Source of the DNA: Lucinisca nassula
Taxonomy: Eukaryota > Mollusca > Bivalvia > Lucinida > Lucinidae
Assembly: GCA_963580285.1 (NCBI GenBank)
Contig: OY757010.1
Coordinates: 212,258,138 to 212,322,137 of the forward strand
Length of the DNA: 64,000 nt
Reading direction: 5' to 3'
Each line of letters opens with the position of its first letter. Position 1 is the stretch's first letter. Positions 32,816 to 45,200 of the stretch are shown one piece after another. A program made the translations under genes and the position numbers. The notes beneath the pieces are model-generated. The model ran no database searches. It was not told the DNA's origin and saw nothing but the letters and a program-made list of their open reading frames with translations.

Positions 32816-33208
32816 TGCAGTATTTGGATTTCCCTCTTGTCTGGGGCTATGATTATCTGGTTCTCATACTAATACAGACGCCATCTGATCTGGATCTACA
32901 ATGTGTGCAAAGGTAGGGAATGTCATGCTCAACAAGATAAGGAGAGGTCAGTATTTCTTGTTAGAAATATGTTGAAGTATAGTCCGACCTATTTTAAGCA
33001 AGCAGATGAGGGGTGATCAAAATATCCTTGCTTAAGACAGGTGCTTTCTTAATATCTGTGAATTTTAATGGTTTTGCCTTTTTCAAAAGCCAAAGACATG
33101 CTTGTCTAAGACGGATTGCTTGCTTAACAGAGGTGACCACTATGACAAGTTTCAAAAGGGTCCTTAAAAAAGTTATGTAACTGGGGTTTTATTTCCTAAA
33201 CACTCCAT

Positions 33209-33421
33209 TTAACCCTTGTCCTGCTAATCCCGGATATGCCTTATCTTTGAAACAATGTAGATCCAGATCAGATGGCTTCTGACGAAGCCATCTGATCAGG
33301 ATCTACATTGTTTGCCATTCAGATTATGAATTTGTTGTAATAATTTGCTACAGGTAATCTGATTGGTTGAAAATCGGTAGTGGGTGTGGCATATATGAAT
33401 ATTCAGCAGGACAAGGGTTAA
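33209..33421. mobile_element. TTAA MITE, family B (copy 3)
   Basis: A 213-bp intact copy, TTAACCCTTGTCCTGCTA to AGGACAAGGGTTAA. Confidence 0.85.
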
Positions 33422-33434
33422 TATTTTTTTCCCT

Positions 33435-34625
33435 ATTGCAGGCCCTCAAAGTACCCTCCTGCCAAAAAGCATTTTTGTAACCTTCGAATCCAATTTCTAA
33501 AAGCTGCTTAGTAGTCCTCTTTGGGTACCTGTTGGAGGCACTGATAAACCGCATTGCCAAGTGCACGTCTGAGGCCAGTTGTTCAAAGCATCGTTAGCTT
33601 AACGAGCTCGTTAGTGGTCATATTGTTAACTCTTCTAGCAAGTACAATATCGAAAATTTTGGTATTTTTGCTGAAAAAATGTGAGCAGCTTTTGCGAATG
33701 CAAAGCTGCCCACATTTTTTCACCAAAAATATTAGCATATTTGCCATATTTAATGATCAAAGTTTTAACGATACGTTAACTAACGACGTCGTTAGTTTTG
33801 AACAACTAGCCCCTGGACTTACATTTCTTTCCAGAAAGCCTTGGAAAAAAGAAACAGTCAAATGGGCTCAGGTGAGGAGAATAGGGAGGATGATTTACAA
33901 CCTCGACCTTTTCAGCAGCCAAATACGACCTCACAACCTCACACTTGTGACAGGAGCATTGTCATGGATCAGGTGCACTCTTGACCAACCCTTGGACACT
34001 TCATATTGCAGAACGCTTCACTTTCTTTAGTGCAGCGTTCTTAAAGAATTGCTCAGTGACTGTATGACCAGAAGGACAAGCCACTTGAACCAATGGCCCA
34101 CTAGAATTGAAGATTGCATACAACATCTTGGAGCTGATGGTTCTCTTGGCAATACAGGAGCGCTTTTGATCTTTGCGCTTCCATTGTGTTATCAGCTCTT
34201 CTCTGTGGCTCAAACATGTGCACCAAGGTTTTGTCACTTGTTAGCAAGTTTGAAATAACTCAGGTGTAACAGTTTTTGTATTTTTTTTTTCAAGAGCTGT
34301 TGGGGGCATCTAAGGCATTGCTTCTTTTGCTCCTCAGTGAGCAAATGGGGCACCCACCTAGCAGAAATCTATCTCAAGCCCAAGTTCTTTGTCAGAATGG
34401 TATGCACACTGCCTACTGATATGCCAGTGCATTTAGCAATCTCATTCACTGACAGTCACGCATCCTCTTCAACCCCTGCCTTTACAGCAGCAATGGTTGC
34501 CTTGGTGATGGAGGTCTTGGGCCTACCAACACGGGCATCATCTTTGAGGGATGATTTGCCAGCTTTATATGCCACACAATTCATCAAATATCTAACATGA
34601 ACCTATGTCACGGCATTTAATGTAG
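33435..34625 (-). pseudogene. Mariner-like transposase pseudogene, split by a MITE
   Basis: On the minus strand the order is 'GRPKTSITKATIAAVKAGV', then 'CTGISVGSVHTILTKNLG' and ARWVPHLLTEEQK, all with stops between them (about 34545-34310). Next comes a core piece with CPSGHTVTEQFFKNAALKK (around 34060), then 'IHDNAP' and 'HPPYSP' (about 33960-33860). After the MITE it ends GGYFEGLQ then stop (near 33441). It belongs to a different mariner lineage from the one at 29793. It has several stops and frameshifts, and no TIRs were found. Confidence 0.8.
33572..33833. mobile_element. MITE family L inside the mariner pseudogene
   Basis: Inverted ends GGCCAGTTGTTCAAAG and TTTTGAACAACTAGCCC. Inner arms AACGAGCTCGTTAG and CTAACGACGTCGTT surround a TGAGCAGCTTT/AAAGCTGCCCA hairpin. 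Partial copies lie at 18900 and 41101-41225. Confidence 0.78.
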
Positions 34626-34653
34626 CTGCGAATTTCAGCCTTTCTGCGCATTT

Positions 34654-34945
34654 TGTTTGCTTTGAGGTTTAATGTCCCCGTCAACACTGTAAAGGTCATT
34701 TCAGAGACGTTGCTTCCAATTCTGTGGGACTTTTACCCGACATTGAGATGATGACATCTCAAGACCTGCCACCCAATGAAAACAATAGGGTTTATAAACA
34801 TGGCCGGTCTGACTCGCACCGCTTTGCCTGGGCAGGCTTAGATCCTCTAAGCAGTTTACCAGTACTCATGTGCGGGTCAGTTTCAGCTCTACATGGAGGC
34901 ATCGTGCAGCCCATCTATTTCTTCAAGCCCCGATGGACGGGGGCC
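34654..34945 (-). repeat. SINE-like repeat V
   Basis: It begins TTTGCTTTGAGGTTTAATG (tail) and ends CCCCGATGGACGGGGG. Confidence 0.77.
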
Positions 34946-35830
34946 GTTCTGTCCATTTTACATTATAACTCATAAATTGGCCAGTGTATATGACTGCATG
35001 TATTTCAATTTGATATATCTCAGTCAATATAAAAGCAATTTCCACAAAACAAACTGTTATCGGTAGCTATTTGAAAGGCTATTCAAGTGCAATGAAGTGT
35101 TATCAAAAAAAACATACGATAAAACTACGGAAACCAATTAGTGACAAAACTTTTTGAAGGACCCGCATACTGTACTTGTTAGAATAGCCTAAATGAGGCG
35201 ATTTTAGCAAGAACCTATTTGATAGCCCGAGCATCGATGGCTCATTATCCATGGCCTCTGGAGTCCCTTGAATATTTTTCTTAACTTTAGTACCAATGTA
35301 TTTGTGACAGTTAGGGGAGAGTACTCTTATTTGAGCCAGCAAAACCTACAATAAGACTAGTGAGACCAGCAGAGACGCAAATCAACCTGCACACCTATCA
35401 ACTCTTGTTTATATCTCTTTGCATAGATATTAGGCTATTGTTGGTACATGCAATCAGCAAAGACTCTGATCAGACAGCATGAATGCGCAGACTGATCTTA
35501 CACTTCGCTGGTTGCTCAAGACTTCTTGAAGATCATTACGAAAACACGCCTATACTAATACATTGTAAACTTTACCACCAAGAAAAAACTAATATTTTCA
35601 GATGAAAAATTTTGGATATTTTTCTTATTTCTGTTCAAGATATAGATTGTGAGTACCCACAATCTATATTTTAGAGCAGAAATAAGAAAAATAAAGTTTA
35701 CCCCTGTAAACCCCAGTTTTACGAAATAAAAGTGTGGTTCAAGGGGGTGAAAGGTATATAGGTGTTTTTTTTTGTGATGTTTTGTCTTGCGCTGGCTTAT
35801 TTTATTTTGAAAATGTATGTTGTGTGTACT
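34946..35830. other. Mixed degenerate repeats, no gene
   Basis: It holds a decayed family F fragment near 35165-35260 and a family G hairpin with flank 'AATATAGATTGTGAGTACC' near 35640. No exon was seen. Confidence 0.45.
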
Positions 35831-36335
35831 CATTAGAATCGCTTTGATGAGGCATTTATAATGAGTATACATGAGATACATATATTTAACGAAAATCAAA
35901 AAGATATCCATATCAAGTCTTGACCTTCCACTATGATTACCCTCAATGGCTCGAACAATGGCTAAAACTACCCGTCTTGAACAAGATTGTGTTTGAGCCA
36001 TCGAGTTTTGACTATATATTTTTAAGGAGAATGCTACAATTTATTAGTTTACCTTAAAATGTAAATCATAACAAATGTCATCTGCTTTGTTGTCTGCCCA
36101 TTGCTTTAAATATCATTGTTGCAAACAGTGTAGAGCCAGATAAGAGCAGTATGATCTACTAGCAGTCTGATCAGGGTTCACATTGTTTGCCTGTATGCAA
36201 AAATGTGTTGAAATGTTTGCAAGAAACAGCAGTTGGCATAGACATTTTCATATGGAATTTTTCATAGCATCTCAAGGTTTAATGCCGGTCAAAAAAAGAT
36301 TTAATGCTGATTGTGTGGAGCGTGATAGCTCAGTG

Positions 36336-36395
36336 GATGGATGAATGGATTGATGGATGGATGGATGGATGGAGGGAGGGAGGGATAGATGGATG
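36336..36395. repeat. GATG microsatellite
   Basis: About ten GATG units grading into GAGG and GATA. The 134-codon ORF through it is low complexity and not a gene. Confidence 0.8.
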
Positions 36396-36419
36396 GATCA
36401 AAGAACTGACAACCATCAC

Positions 36420-36700
36420 GAAAACATGCCTATATAATTCTGATCCCCTTGAACCCCGATTTTATATAGTAAAACTGGGGTTTACAGGGGTAACCCTTAT
36501 TTTGCTTATTTCTGCTCTAAAATATAGATTGTGGGTACTCGTTAGAACCGCCTCAATGAGGTGGTTCTCACGAGTACCCACAATCAATAATTTAGAGCAG
36601 AAATTAGAAAATTATCACCATTTTATATCTCAAAATCTTCTTTTTTTCCCGCCGATAAAGGTTACAATGTATTTGTATAGGCGTGTTTTTGTAATGATTG
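36420..36700. mobile_element. Hairpin repeat G with GTAATGA-type ends
   Basis: The left end CACGAAAACATGCCTATA and right end TATAGGCGTGTTTTTGTAAT are inverted. The central hairpin has ATTGTGGGTACTCGTTAGAA and its complement. This gives the full extent of one G-type element. Confidence 0.7.
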
Positions 36701-37029
36701 GTGGGTGATTGTCCCTGAATGTAGTCTGAGAAAGTGGTCAAGAACTGAGAAAAAACTATTTTTCTGCCGCCTCTGATCTGGGTTTACACTGTTTGGCAAA
36801 CTCAATCCATGTTTCCAGTTCATATTCTACAGAAAACCTACTTATGCAACACTCTGACCTCACAGCCATAAGAATAACCTAGCTATTTTCTATAATGCCC
36901 ACTGGATTTCCTACAAATCAGTAAAAGATATGGTGAAATCAACAAAATAAAACTATTGACCTTGTGCTTAGTATCTTTGGGTAGATTGACAAACAACTGC
37001 CCCCAAAACTGAATAACTTTTTTGTTCCC

Positions 37030-37206
37030 ATCACGTGAACAAGTTCGTGATATAAAGACCCCCATAAACCCTACTTTATATAGAGAAAACTGGGGTTTAC
37101 GGGGGGTAAGCATTATTTTCCTTATTTCTGCTCCAAGACTTAGGTTGTGGGTACTCGTTAGAACCGCCTAATTGAGGCTGTTCTAACGAGCACCCAAAAC
37201 CTATGT
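37030..37206. repeat. Hairpin repeat G, broken by a cassette
   Basis: 'GACCCCCATAAACCC' flank, hairpin TTAGGTTGTGGGTACTCG and complement. The sequence after the hairpin resumes at about 40385 with TCATCAGAAAAATTACC, so the cassette is inserted in this element. Confidence 0.65.
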
Positions 37207-37210
37207 TCTG

Positions 37211-40200
37211 AGAATAAAAAAGAACAAGAGGGCCATGATAGCCCTGGATCGCTCACCTGATCCATATTGTACAAATGGAATTGAAGATAATATATGGTAG
37301 AGTAGAGAGTTTGAGCAATTTTGGTTGACACAAGGAGGTTTTTATAATTTTAGCCATCTTGTTCATCAAAGCACAACAGGTTCGCAAATTTTGAAAGCTT
37401 TTTTCTATTATGAGTCTAAGGGAGCGAAGGGGCTCAGGGGCGTGGTCCATTGAGAACCCAGGGGCATGATTGGCAGGAATTATGTAGGTGACCACTTGCT
37501 GTTACTACATACTAAATATATAAGCTCTGGGCCCTGTGGTTTCAGAGAAGAAGATTTTTTAAGCTTTTTCCATTATGAGTCTATGGCAGCGAAGGGGCCC
37601 CAGGGTGTTTCCCATTTGGAACCCAGGGGCATGATGGGAAGGAATTATGTAGGTCACCACTTGCCATTGCTACATGCTAAATATCTAAGCTCTGGGCCCT
37701 GTGGTTTCAGAGAAGAAGATTTTTGAACTTTTTTTTTCCATTATGAGTTTATAGGAGCTAAGGGATCCCCGGGTGTGGTCAATTTGGACCCAAGGGGCAT
37801 GATTGGCAGGAATCATGTAGTGACTACTTGCCCTTGCTACATGCTAAATATCTAAGCTCTGGGCCCTGTGGTTTCAGAGAAGAAGATTTTTGAAGCTTTT
37901 TCCCATTATGAGTCTATGGGAGCTAAGGGGCCCCTGGCGTGGCCTATTTTGACCCAAGGGGCATGATTGGCAGGATTTCTGAAGGTGACCACTTGCCATT
38001 GCTATATGCCAAATATCTAAGCTCTGGGCCCTGTGGTTTCAGAAGATGATTTTAGAAGCTTTTTTCCATTAGGAGTTTATAGGAGCTAAGGGGCCCCGGG
38101 GTGTGGCCCGTTTGGACCCCAGGGGCATGATTGGCAGGAATTATGTAGGTGACCACTTGCCGTTGCTACATGCTAAATATCTAAGCTCTGGGCCCTGTGG
38201 TTTCAGAGAAGAAGATTTTTGAAGCTTTTTTTCCATTATAAGTCTATGAGAGCGAAGGGGGCCGGGGCATGGCCCATTTGGAACCCAGGGGCATGATTGG
38301 CAGGAATTATGTAGGTGACCACTTGCTGTTGCTACATGCTAAATATCTAAGCTCTGGGCCCTGTGGTTTCAGAAGAGAAAATTTTTGAAGCTTTTTTTCC
38401 ATTACGAGTCTATGGGAGCAAAGGGGCCCCGGGGTGTGGCCCATTTGGAACCCAGGGAGATGATTGGCAGGATTTATGTAGGTGATCACTTGCAGTTGCT
38501 ACATTCCAAATACCTCAGCACAGTTGGCCCTGTGGTTTCAGAAAAGAAGCTTTTTGAAGCTTTTTCCATTAAGAGTCTATAGGAGCTATGGGGCCCCGGG
38601 GTGTGGCCCATTTGGAACCCAGGGGCATGATTGGAAGGAATTATGTAGGTGACCACTTGCCGTTGCTACATGCTAAATATCTAAGCTCTGGGCCCTGTGG
38701 TTTCAGAGAAGAAGATTTTTGAACCTTTTTTTCCATTATGAGTCTATAGGAGGAGCTAAGGGGTCCCGGGGTGTGGCCAATTTGGACCCAAGGGGCATGA
38801 TTGGCAGGAATTATGTAGGTCACCACTTGCCGTTGCTACATGCTAAATATCTAAGCACTGAGCCCTGTGGTTTCAGAGAAGAAGATTTTTGAAGCTTTTT
38901 TCCATTATGAGTCTATGGCAGCGAAGGGGCCCCGGGGCGTGGCCCATTTGGATCCCAGGGGCATGATTTGCAGGAATTATGTAGGTGACCACTTGCTGTT
39001 GCTACATGCTAAATATCTAAGCTCTGGGCCCTGTAGTTTCAGAAGAGAAAATTTTTGAAGCTTTTTTTCCATTATGAGTCTATGAGAGCGAAGGGGGCCG
39101 GGGCATGGCCCATTTGGAACCCAGGGGCATGATTGGCAGGAATTATGTAGGTGACCACTTGCTGTTGCTACATGCTAAATATCTAAGCTCTGGGCCCTGT
39201 GGTTTCAGAAGAGAAAATTTTTGAAGCTTTTTTCCATTATGAGTCTATGAGAGCGAAGGGGGCCTGGGCATGGCCCATTTGGAACCCAGGGGCATGATTG
39301 GCAGGAATTATGTAGGTGACCACTTGCCCTTGCTACATGTTAAATATCTAAGCTCTGGGCCTTTGTGGTTTCAGAGAAGAAGATTTTTGAAGCAAGATGA
39401 CCACTTGCCCTTGCTACATGCTAAATATCTAAGCTCTGGGCCCTGTGGTTTCAGAGAAGAAGATTTTTGAAGCTTTTTTCAATTATGAGTCTTTAGGAGC
39501 TAAGGGGCCCCGGGGCGTGGTCAGTTTGGACCCAAGGGGCATGATTGGCAGGAATTATGTAAGTGACCACTTGCCATTACTACATGCTAAATATATAAGC
39601 TCTGGGCCCTGTGGTTTCAGAGAGAAGATTTTTGAAGCTTTCTCCATTATGAGTTTATGGGAGCAAAGGGGCCCCGGGGCGTGGCCCATTTGGAACCCAG
39701 GGGCATGATTGGCAGGAATTATGTAGGTGACCACTTGCTGTTGCTACATGCTAAATATCTAAGCTCTGGGCAATGTGGTTTCAGAAAAGAAGATTTTTGA
39801 AGCTTTTTTCCATTATGAGTCTATAGGAGCTAAGGGGCCCCGGGGCGTGACCAATTTGGACCCCAGGAGCATGATTGGCAGGAATTAGGTAGGTGACCAC
39901 TTGCCATCGCTACATGCTAAATATCTAAGCTTTGGGCCCTGTGGTTTCAGAGAAGAAGATTTTTGAAGCTTTTTTCCATTATGAGTCTATTGGGGCGAAG
40001 GGGCCTCAGGGCGTGGCCAATTTGGAATCCAGGGGTATGATAGGCACGAATTATGTAGGTGACCCCTTGCCCTTGCTACAGGCTGAATATCTAAGCTCTG
40101 GGCCCGGTGGTTTCAGAGAAGAAGATTTTTTAAAATTTTCCCATTAAAAGTCTATGGGAGCTATATGTTGCCATGGCAACCAGAATTCCAATCTGATCAG

Positions 40201-40380
40201 CCCAAAAACCTTATGCAGCCTGTCCCCCTACCTAATGATGCTTCACGTGAAATTTGATCAAGATTGGTCATGGGGTATTAGAGATACACTTATTTGAAAT
40301 TGTTTACGGACGGACGCACGGACACACGCAAGCACGCACGATGGACAACGGACAAAAAGTGATCCCAAAAGCTCACCTTC
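37211..40380. mobile_element. 166-bp satellite cassette (array 1)
   Basis: It starts CAAGAGGGCCATGATAGCC, then CGCTCACC. About 16-17 units of 166 bp follow, each with GGGCCCTGTGGTTTCAGAG, AAGAAGATTTTTGAAGC and GGGGCATGATTGGCAGGA. The 3' part has the palindrome GTTGCCATGGCAAC (40167-40180), a GACGGACGCACGGAC tract and a truncated stem AAGCTCACCTTCTCACA. The 60-90 codon ORFs in the units are frame accidents. Confidence 0.85.
40167..40180. promoter_or_regulatory. Perfect X-box-like palindrome
   Basis: GTTGCCATGGCAAC fits the RFX consensus GTNRCC-N0-3-RGYAAC in both halves. Identical copies lie at 45783-45796 and 63967-63980, always in the 3' part of a 166-bp cassette. Binding is inferred only. 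Confidence 0.5.
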
Positions 40381-40513
40381 TCACAAATTGTCATCAGAAA
40401 AATTACCTTTTTTTGAGGAATGAAAAAATGCACTATATCACATGGATGTGTTATTGTAATGCAGTATACAGAAGAAAATCCTGCTCAAGTTATCATAATG
40501 CTTCCTGTTTTAC

Positions 40514-40753
40514 CTGCAATGGTCAGTAAAAGGTGTCACCCCACTGAAGCATGTCTCAACAGCCATATGAGGGTTACACTGAGGTTGGGGCTCACAAACT
40601 GGTGGGTCCTCCGGCAGGGTGAGATCACACTGTAGCCAGTCTTCAGGGATCATCATACGCACTGAAGCCACTGTAGATGGGATCGTCTGAAGCTCATCTA
40701 ACTCGCAGTCTTTCGTCAAGTCGTGGTAACATTGAAGAATACCCCTAACTGCA
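40514..40753 (-). CDS. Exon 2: cysteine-repeat protein
   Basis: A 240-nt exon with acceptor CCCATATCAG and donor GTAAAAC. One base on entry, 79 whole codons and two bases on exit fit both neighbours. It carries C109, C117 and C143, which complete the first unit (spacings x8 and x7, then 25 residues to C143). A Pro-rich linker with C154 follows, then C160, C169 and C180 of the next unit. The donor again lies one codon after the third cysteine. It sits between a 166-bp satellite cassette and a palindromic MITE, with about 11 kb of repeats separating it from exon 1. Confidence 0.8.
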
Positions 40754-40785
40754 CTGATATGGGAGAAAAAAATTGAAAATTAAGT

Positions 40786-41000
40786 ACAGTAAAATTCCTA
40801 TATTTATACCACCTTTAAGACCACCTTTTTGACTGTTCAAAAATGGTCTTAAGACCACTTTTGAACAGTCCCAAAAGTGGTCTCTGACCAGAGGACACTG
40901 TATGTAGAAAACACAAAGAAAGAATAACTGCTTCGCACTCGTGAAAATTTGGAATTTTTTCAACACGCTTGATGAAATATTTTTTATATTCACCTAAAAA
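40786..41000. mobile_element. Palindromic MITE, family E (copy 3)
   Basis: It begins TACAGTAAAATTCCTATATT, with a GGTCTTAAGACC centre at about 40852. The right end is diverged. Confidence 0.65.
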
Positions 41001-41100
41001 AAGTAAATATACTCTATATTCAGTTCAAAATAGGCTAACATTTACCATTGCAATTCTTATTTCATTTATTTATTTTGTTTTCATAAAAAGACTGATCTGG

Positions 41101-41225
41101 GCTCAGTTGTTCAAAGCATAGCCAGCTTAACGAGCTCGTTAAAGATCAAATTGTTAACTGTTCAAGTAAGTACAATATCTAATACTAGATGGTATTTTTG
41201 CTGAAAAATTTTGAGCAGCTTTTCT
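41101..41225. repeat. MITE family L, left half
   Basis: GCTCAGTTGTTCAAAGCATA through AACGAGCTCGTTAA to GAGCAGCTTTTC. It stops at the centre of the palindrome. Confidence 0.65.
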
Positions 41226-42207
41226 GCACTGTTTGTCATGCACTTTGCAAAATGAGCAAATACATAGTTTCAAGTAATTTGATTGTAGGATAGTCAGACT
41301 TATGTCGTCTGCGAATCTTCTTGCAAACTTTTTAAAAATATTTTTTCATATAGGCTAACAGTGTGGACCCAGATCAGACTGCTCCTCAACAAAGCAGACG
41401 ACAATTGTCGTAATTGTCATTTTATGGGTTAAAATAATGCTTTCCTTCTTGTCTGATGAATACTCGTAAGTTTGTCTTTTTTCTTTTTTTCTACTTTAGC
41501 CAATTTTGTACCAAATGCAATCTTCCACCTTATTATGCACAAGTCCATTTCAAAATTTTGTGTTTACAGGCTGTGATTACTTCAAAATTTATTTAAACAA
41601 GAGCACCACAAGCGGCACCATGCTCGTCTGTTTTTTTCATGTCACAGAGACAAAAGAGTCAAATTGCATGATAGAGTTATGGAACTTCGTCAAAATATAA
41701 AAGTGTTTCAGAAAAACAAAAATCGTAAATGGGAAGATAATTAAAAATCGAAAAAGGGGAGATAATCAGCCATAATCTATAATATAGTTATGGCCCTTTG
41801 TCAGATTGTAGCTCTTGTGATGGTGAGTATGTGTGCGAAGTTTCATGAAGGTAGGCAAAATATTTTTGGAAATATGGTCATGGTTAAGGTTTTAGGTTAA
41901 TTTTTTGTAAAATAGGTTAAAGTTCAAAGGTCAAGGTCACAGGTCAAAAAGATTTGTATCAATGAAAAGGCCTTGTCCCAAGAAACATCCATGTGAAGTT
42001 TGAAGGCTCTGTAACAAATAGAATTGGAATGGGAGTAAAAAATGTGTATAAAAAAAAATAGACCAAAGTGAAAAGGTCAAGGCCACATGTCAAAAAGGTT
42101 GGTATCAAAGAAAAGGTCTTGTCCCAGGAACATCCATGTAGAGTTTGAAGGCTCTGTTACAAATAGTATTGGAATGGGAGTTAAAAATGTGTTTCAGAAA
42201 AAAACAA

Positions 42208-45200
42208 GAGGGCCCAATGGCCCTATATCGCTCACCTGTGTACCAGAAAATCATTAGTGTAGGAGACCACTTGACATTGCTACATACTAAATATCTAAGC
42301 TCAGGCAAAGTGGTGTCCATGCTTATAAACCCTACTGGTTTCATTGGGCGACAGGGCTTGAGATGTAATTTCATCTCAATGTCTGGTAAAAGTCCCACAA
42401 AATTGGAAGAGACATCTCCAAAATGACCTATACATTGTTGTTGGGGATGTAAAACCTCAAATCAAACAAAATCTGTGCCTTATGGTTTTTGAGAAAAAGA
42501 TTTTCTTAATTTTTTTTCAGTATAAGTCTATAGAAGCTAATGAGCCCTGGGGCTTGGCCAATTTTGAACCAAAGGGCACGGTTGGCAGGATTTATGTAGG
42601 CGACCATTTTGTGTTGCTATATACTAAATATCTAAGGTCTGTACTTCATGGTTTCAAAGATGTTTGAAGCTTTTTTCCATTGTAAGTTTGTTGGAGTTAA
42701 GGGGCCACAGGATTTGGACCCCAGGGGCATGATTGGCAGGATTCATGTAGGCTACCACTCGACATTGCTACATGCTAAATACCTAAGCTCTTGGACTTAT
42801 GGTTTCAGAGAAGAAGATTTTTGAAGAATTTTTTCCCCATTTTAAGTTGTTTTTTTCTTCTTTTTTTTCATTATAAGGGCCCTGTGGTTTCAGAGAAGAA
42901 GATTTTTGAAGTTTCTCCAATTGTAAGTCTATGGAAGCTAAAGAACTTTGAGGTGGGGCCAATTTGGATCCCAGGGGCATAACTGGCAGGATTTATGTAG
43001 GTGGACACTTGACATTGCTACATACTAAAAATCTAAGTTCTATGCCTTATGGTTTCATAGAAGCAGATTTTTAAAAAAAAATTTTCCATTATAAGTCTAT
43101 TGGAGGTGATGAGCTCAGGCGTGGCCAATTTTGACCCCAGGGGCAGGGTTAGCAGGATTTATGTAGCTGGCTATTTTATGTTGCTAGATACTAAATATCT
43201 AAGTCCTGTGCTTCACAGTTTCTGAGAAGAAGATTTTTGAAGGTTTTTTCCATTATGGGTCTATGGGAGCTAAGGGGCACCGGGGCGTGGCCCATTTGGA
43301 CCCCAGGGGCATGATTAGCAGGAAATATGTAGGTGACCACTTGCCCTTGCTACATGCTAAATATCTAAGCTCTGGGCCCTGTGGTTTCAGAGAAGAAGAT
43401 TTTTGAATTTTTTTTTCCATTATGAGTCTATGGGAGCTAAGGGGGTCCCAGGGTGTGGCCCATTTGGACCCCAGGGGCATGATTGGCAGGATTAATGTAG
43501 GTGATCACTTGTCATTGCTATATGGTAAATATCTAAGCTCTGGGCCCTGTGGTTTCAGAGAAGAAGATTTTTGAAGCTTTTTTCCATTATGAGTCTATGG
43601 GAGTTAAGGGGCCCGGGGCATGGCCCATTTGGACCCCACTGGCATGATTGGCAGGATATATGTAGGTGACCACTTGCCATTGCTTCATGCTAAATATCTA
43701 AGCTTTGGGCCCTGTGGTTTCAGAGAAGAAGATTTTTGAAGCTTTTTTTCCATTATGAGTTTATAGGAGTTAAGGGGCCCCGGGCGTGGCCCTTTTGGAC
43801 CCCAAGGGCATGATTGGCAGGAATTATGTAGGTGACCACTTGCCATTGCTACGTGCTAAATATCTAAGCTCTGGGCGGTGTGGTTTCAGAGAAGAAGATT
43901 TTTTAAGCTTTTTTCCATTTTGAGTCTATGGGAGCAAAGGGGCCCCGGCGCGTGGCCCATTTGGAACCCAGGGGCATGATTGGCAGAAATTATGTAGGTG
44001 ACCAATTGCCATTGCTACATGCTAAATATCATAACTCTGGGCCCTGTGGTTTCAGAGAAGAAAATTTTTGAAGCTTTTGTTTTCCATTATGAGTCTATGT
44101 GAGCTAAGGGGCCCCGGGGTGTGACCCATTTGGACCCTAGGGGCATGATTGGCAGGATTAATGTAGGTGACCAATTGCCATTGCTACATGCCAAATACCT
44201 CTGCTCTGGGCCTTGTGGTTTCAGAGAAGAAGATTTTTGAAGCTTTTTTCCATTATGAGTCTACAGGAGCTAAAGGGCCCCGGGGCATGGTCTGTTTGGA
44301 CCCCAGGGGCATGATTGGCAGGAATTATGTTGTTGACCACTTGCAGTTGCTACATACTTAATATCTAAGCTCTGGGCCCTGTGGTTACAGAAAAGAAGAT
44401 TTTTTAATCTTTTTTCCATTATGAGTCTATGGGAGCTAAGGGGCCCCGGGGCGTGGCCCATTTGGACCCCACAGACATTATAGGCAGGATTTATGTAGGT
44501 GACCACTTGCCATTGCTACATGCTAAATATCTAAGCTCTGGGCCCTGTGTTTCAGAGAAGAAGATTTTTGAAGCTTTTTCTTCCATTATGAGTCTATAGG
44601 AGCTAAGGGGCCCCGGGGCGTGACCCTTTTGGACCCCAGGGGCATGATTGGCAGGAATTATATAGATGACCACTTGCCGTTGCTATGTACTAAATATCTA
44701 AGCTCTGGGCGCTGTGGTTTCAGAGAAGAAGATTTTTTAAGCTTTTTTCCATTATGAGTCTTTGGGAGCAAAGGGGCCCCGGCACGTGGCCCATTTGGAC
44801 CCCAGGGGCATGATTGGCAGGAATTATGTAGGTGACCACTTGCTGTTGCTACATGCTAAATATCTAAACTCTGGGCCCTGTGGTTTCAGAGAAGAAGATT
44901 TTTGAAGCTTTTTTTCCATTATGAGTCTATGGGAGCTAAGGGGCCCCGGGGTAGTGACCCATATGGACCCTAGGGGCATGATTGGCAGGATTTATGTAGG
45001 TGACCTCTTGCCATTGCTGCATGCCAAATACCTCAGCTCTGGGCCCTGTGGTTTCAGAGAAGAAGATTTTTGAAGCTTTTTTCCATTATGAGTCTATAGG
45101 AGCTAAAGGGCCCCTGGGCACGGGGCGTCGCCCATTTGGAACCCAGGGGCATGGTTGGCAGGAATTATGTAGGTGACTACTGGCCGTTGCTACATGCTAA

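Noticed and set aside
33554..34030. 158-codon plus-strand ORF
   Set aside because: It is antisense to the mariner pseudogene and runs through an inserted MITE.
34337..34600. 87-codon plus-strand ORF
   Set aside because: It is the complement of the mariner DNA-binding region, which reads sensibly only on the minus strand.
36304..36708. 134-codon ORF with [12 protein letters not shown] repeats
   Set aside because: Translation of a GATG microsatellite joined to a hairpin repeat.
37240..40150. CRISPR-like regularly spaced repeats
   Set aside because: The repeats are contiguous 166-bp satellite units with no unique spacers, in a eukaryotic intron.
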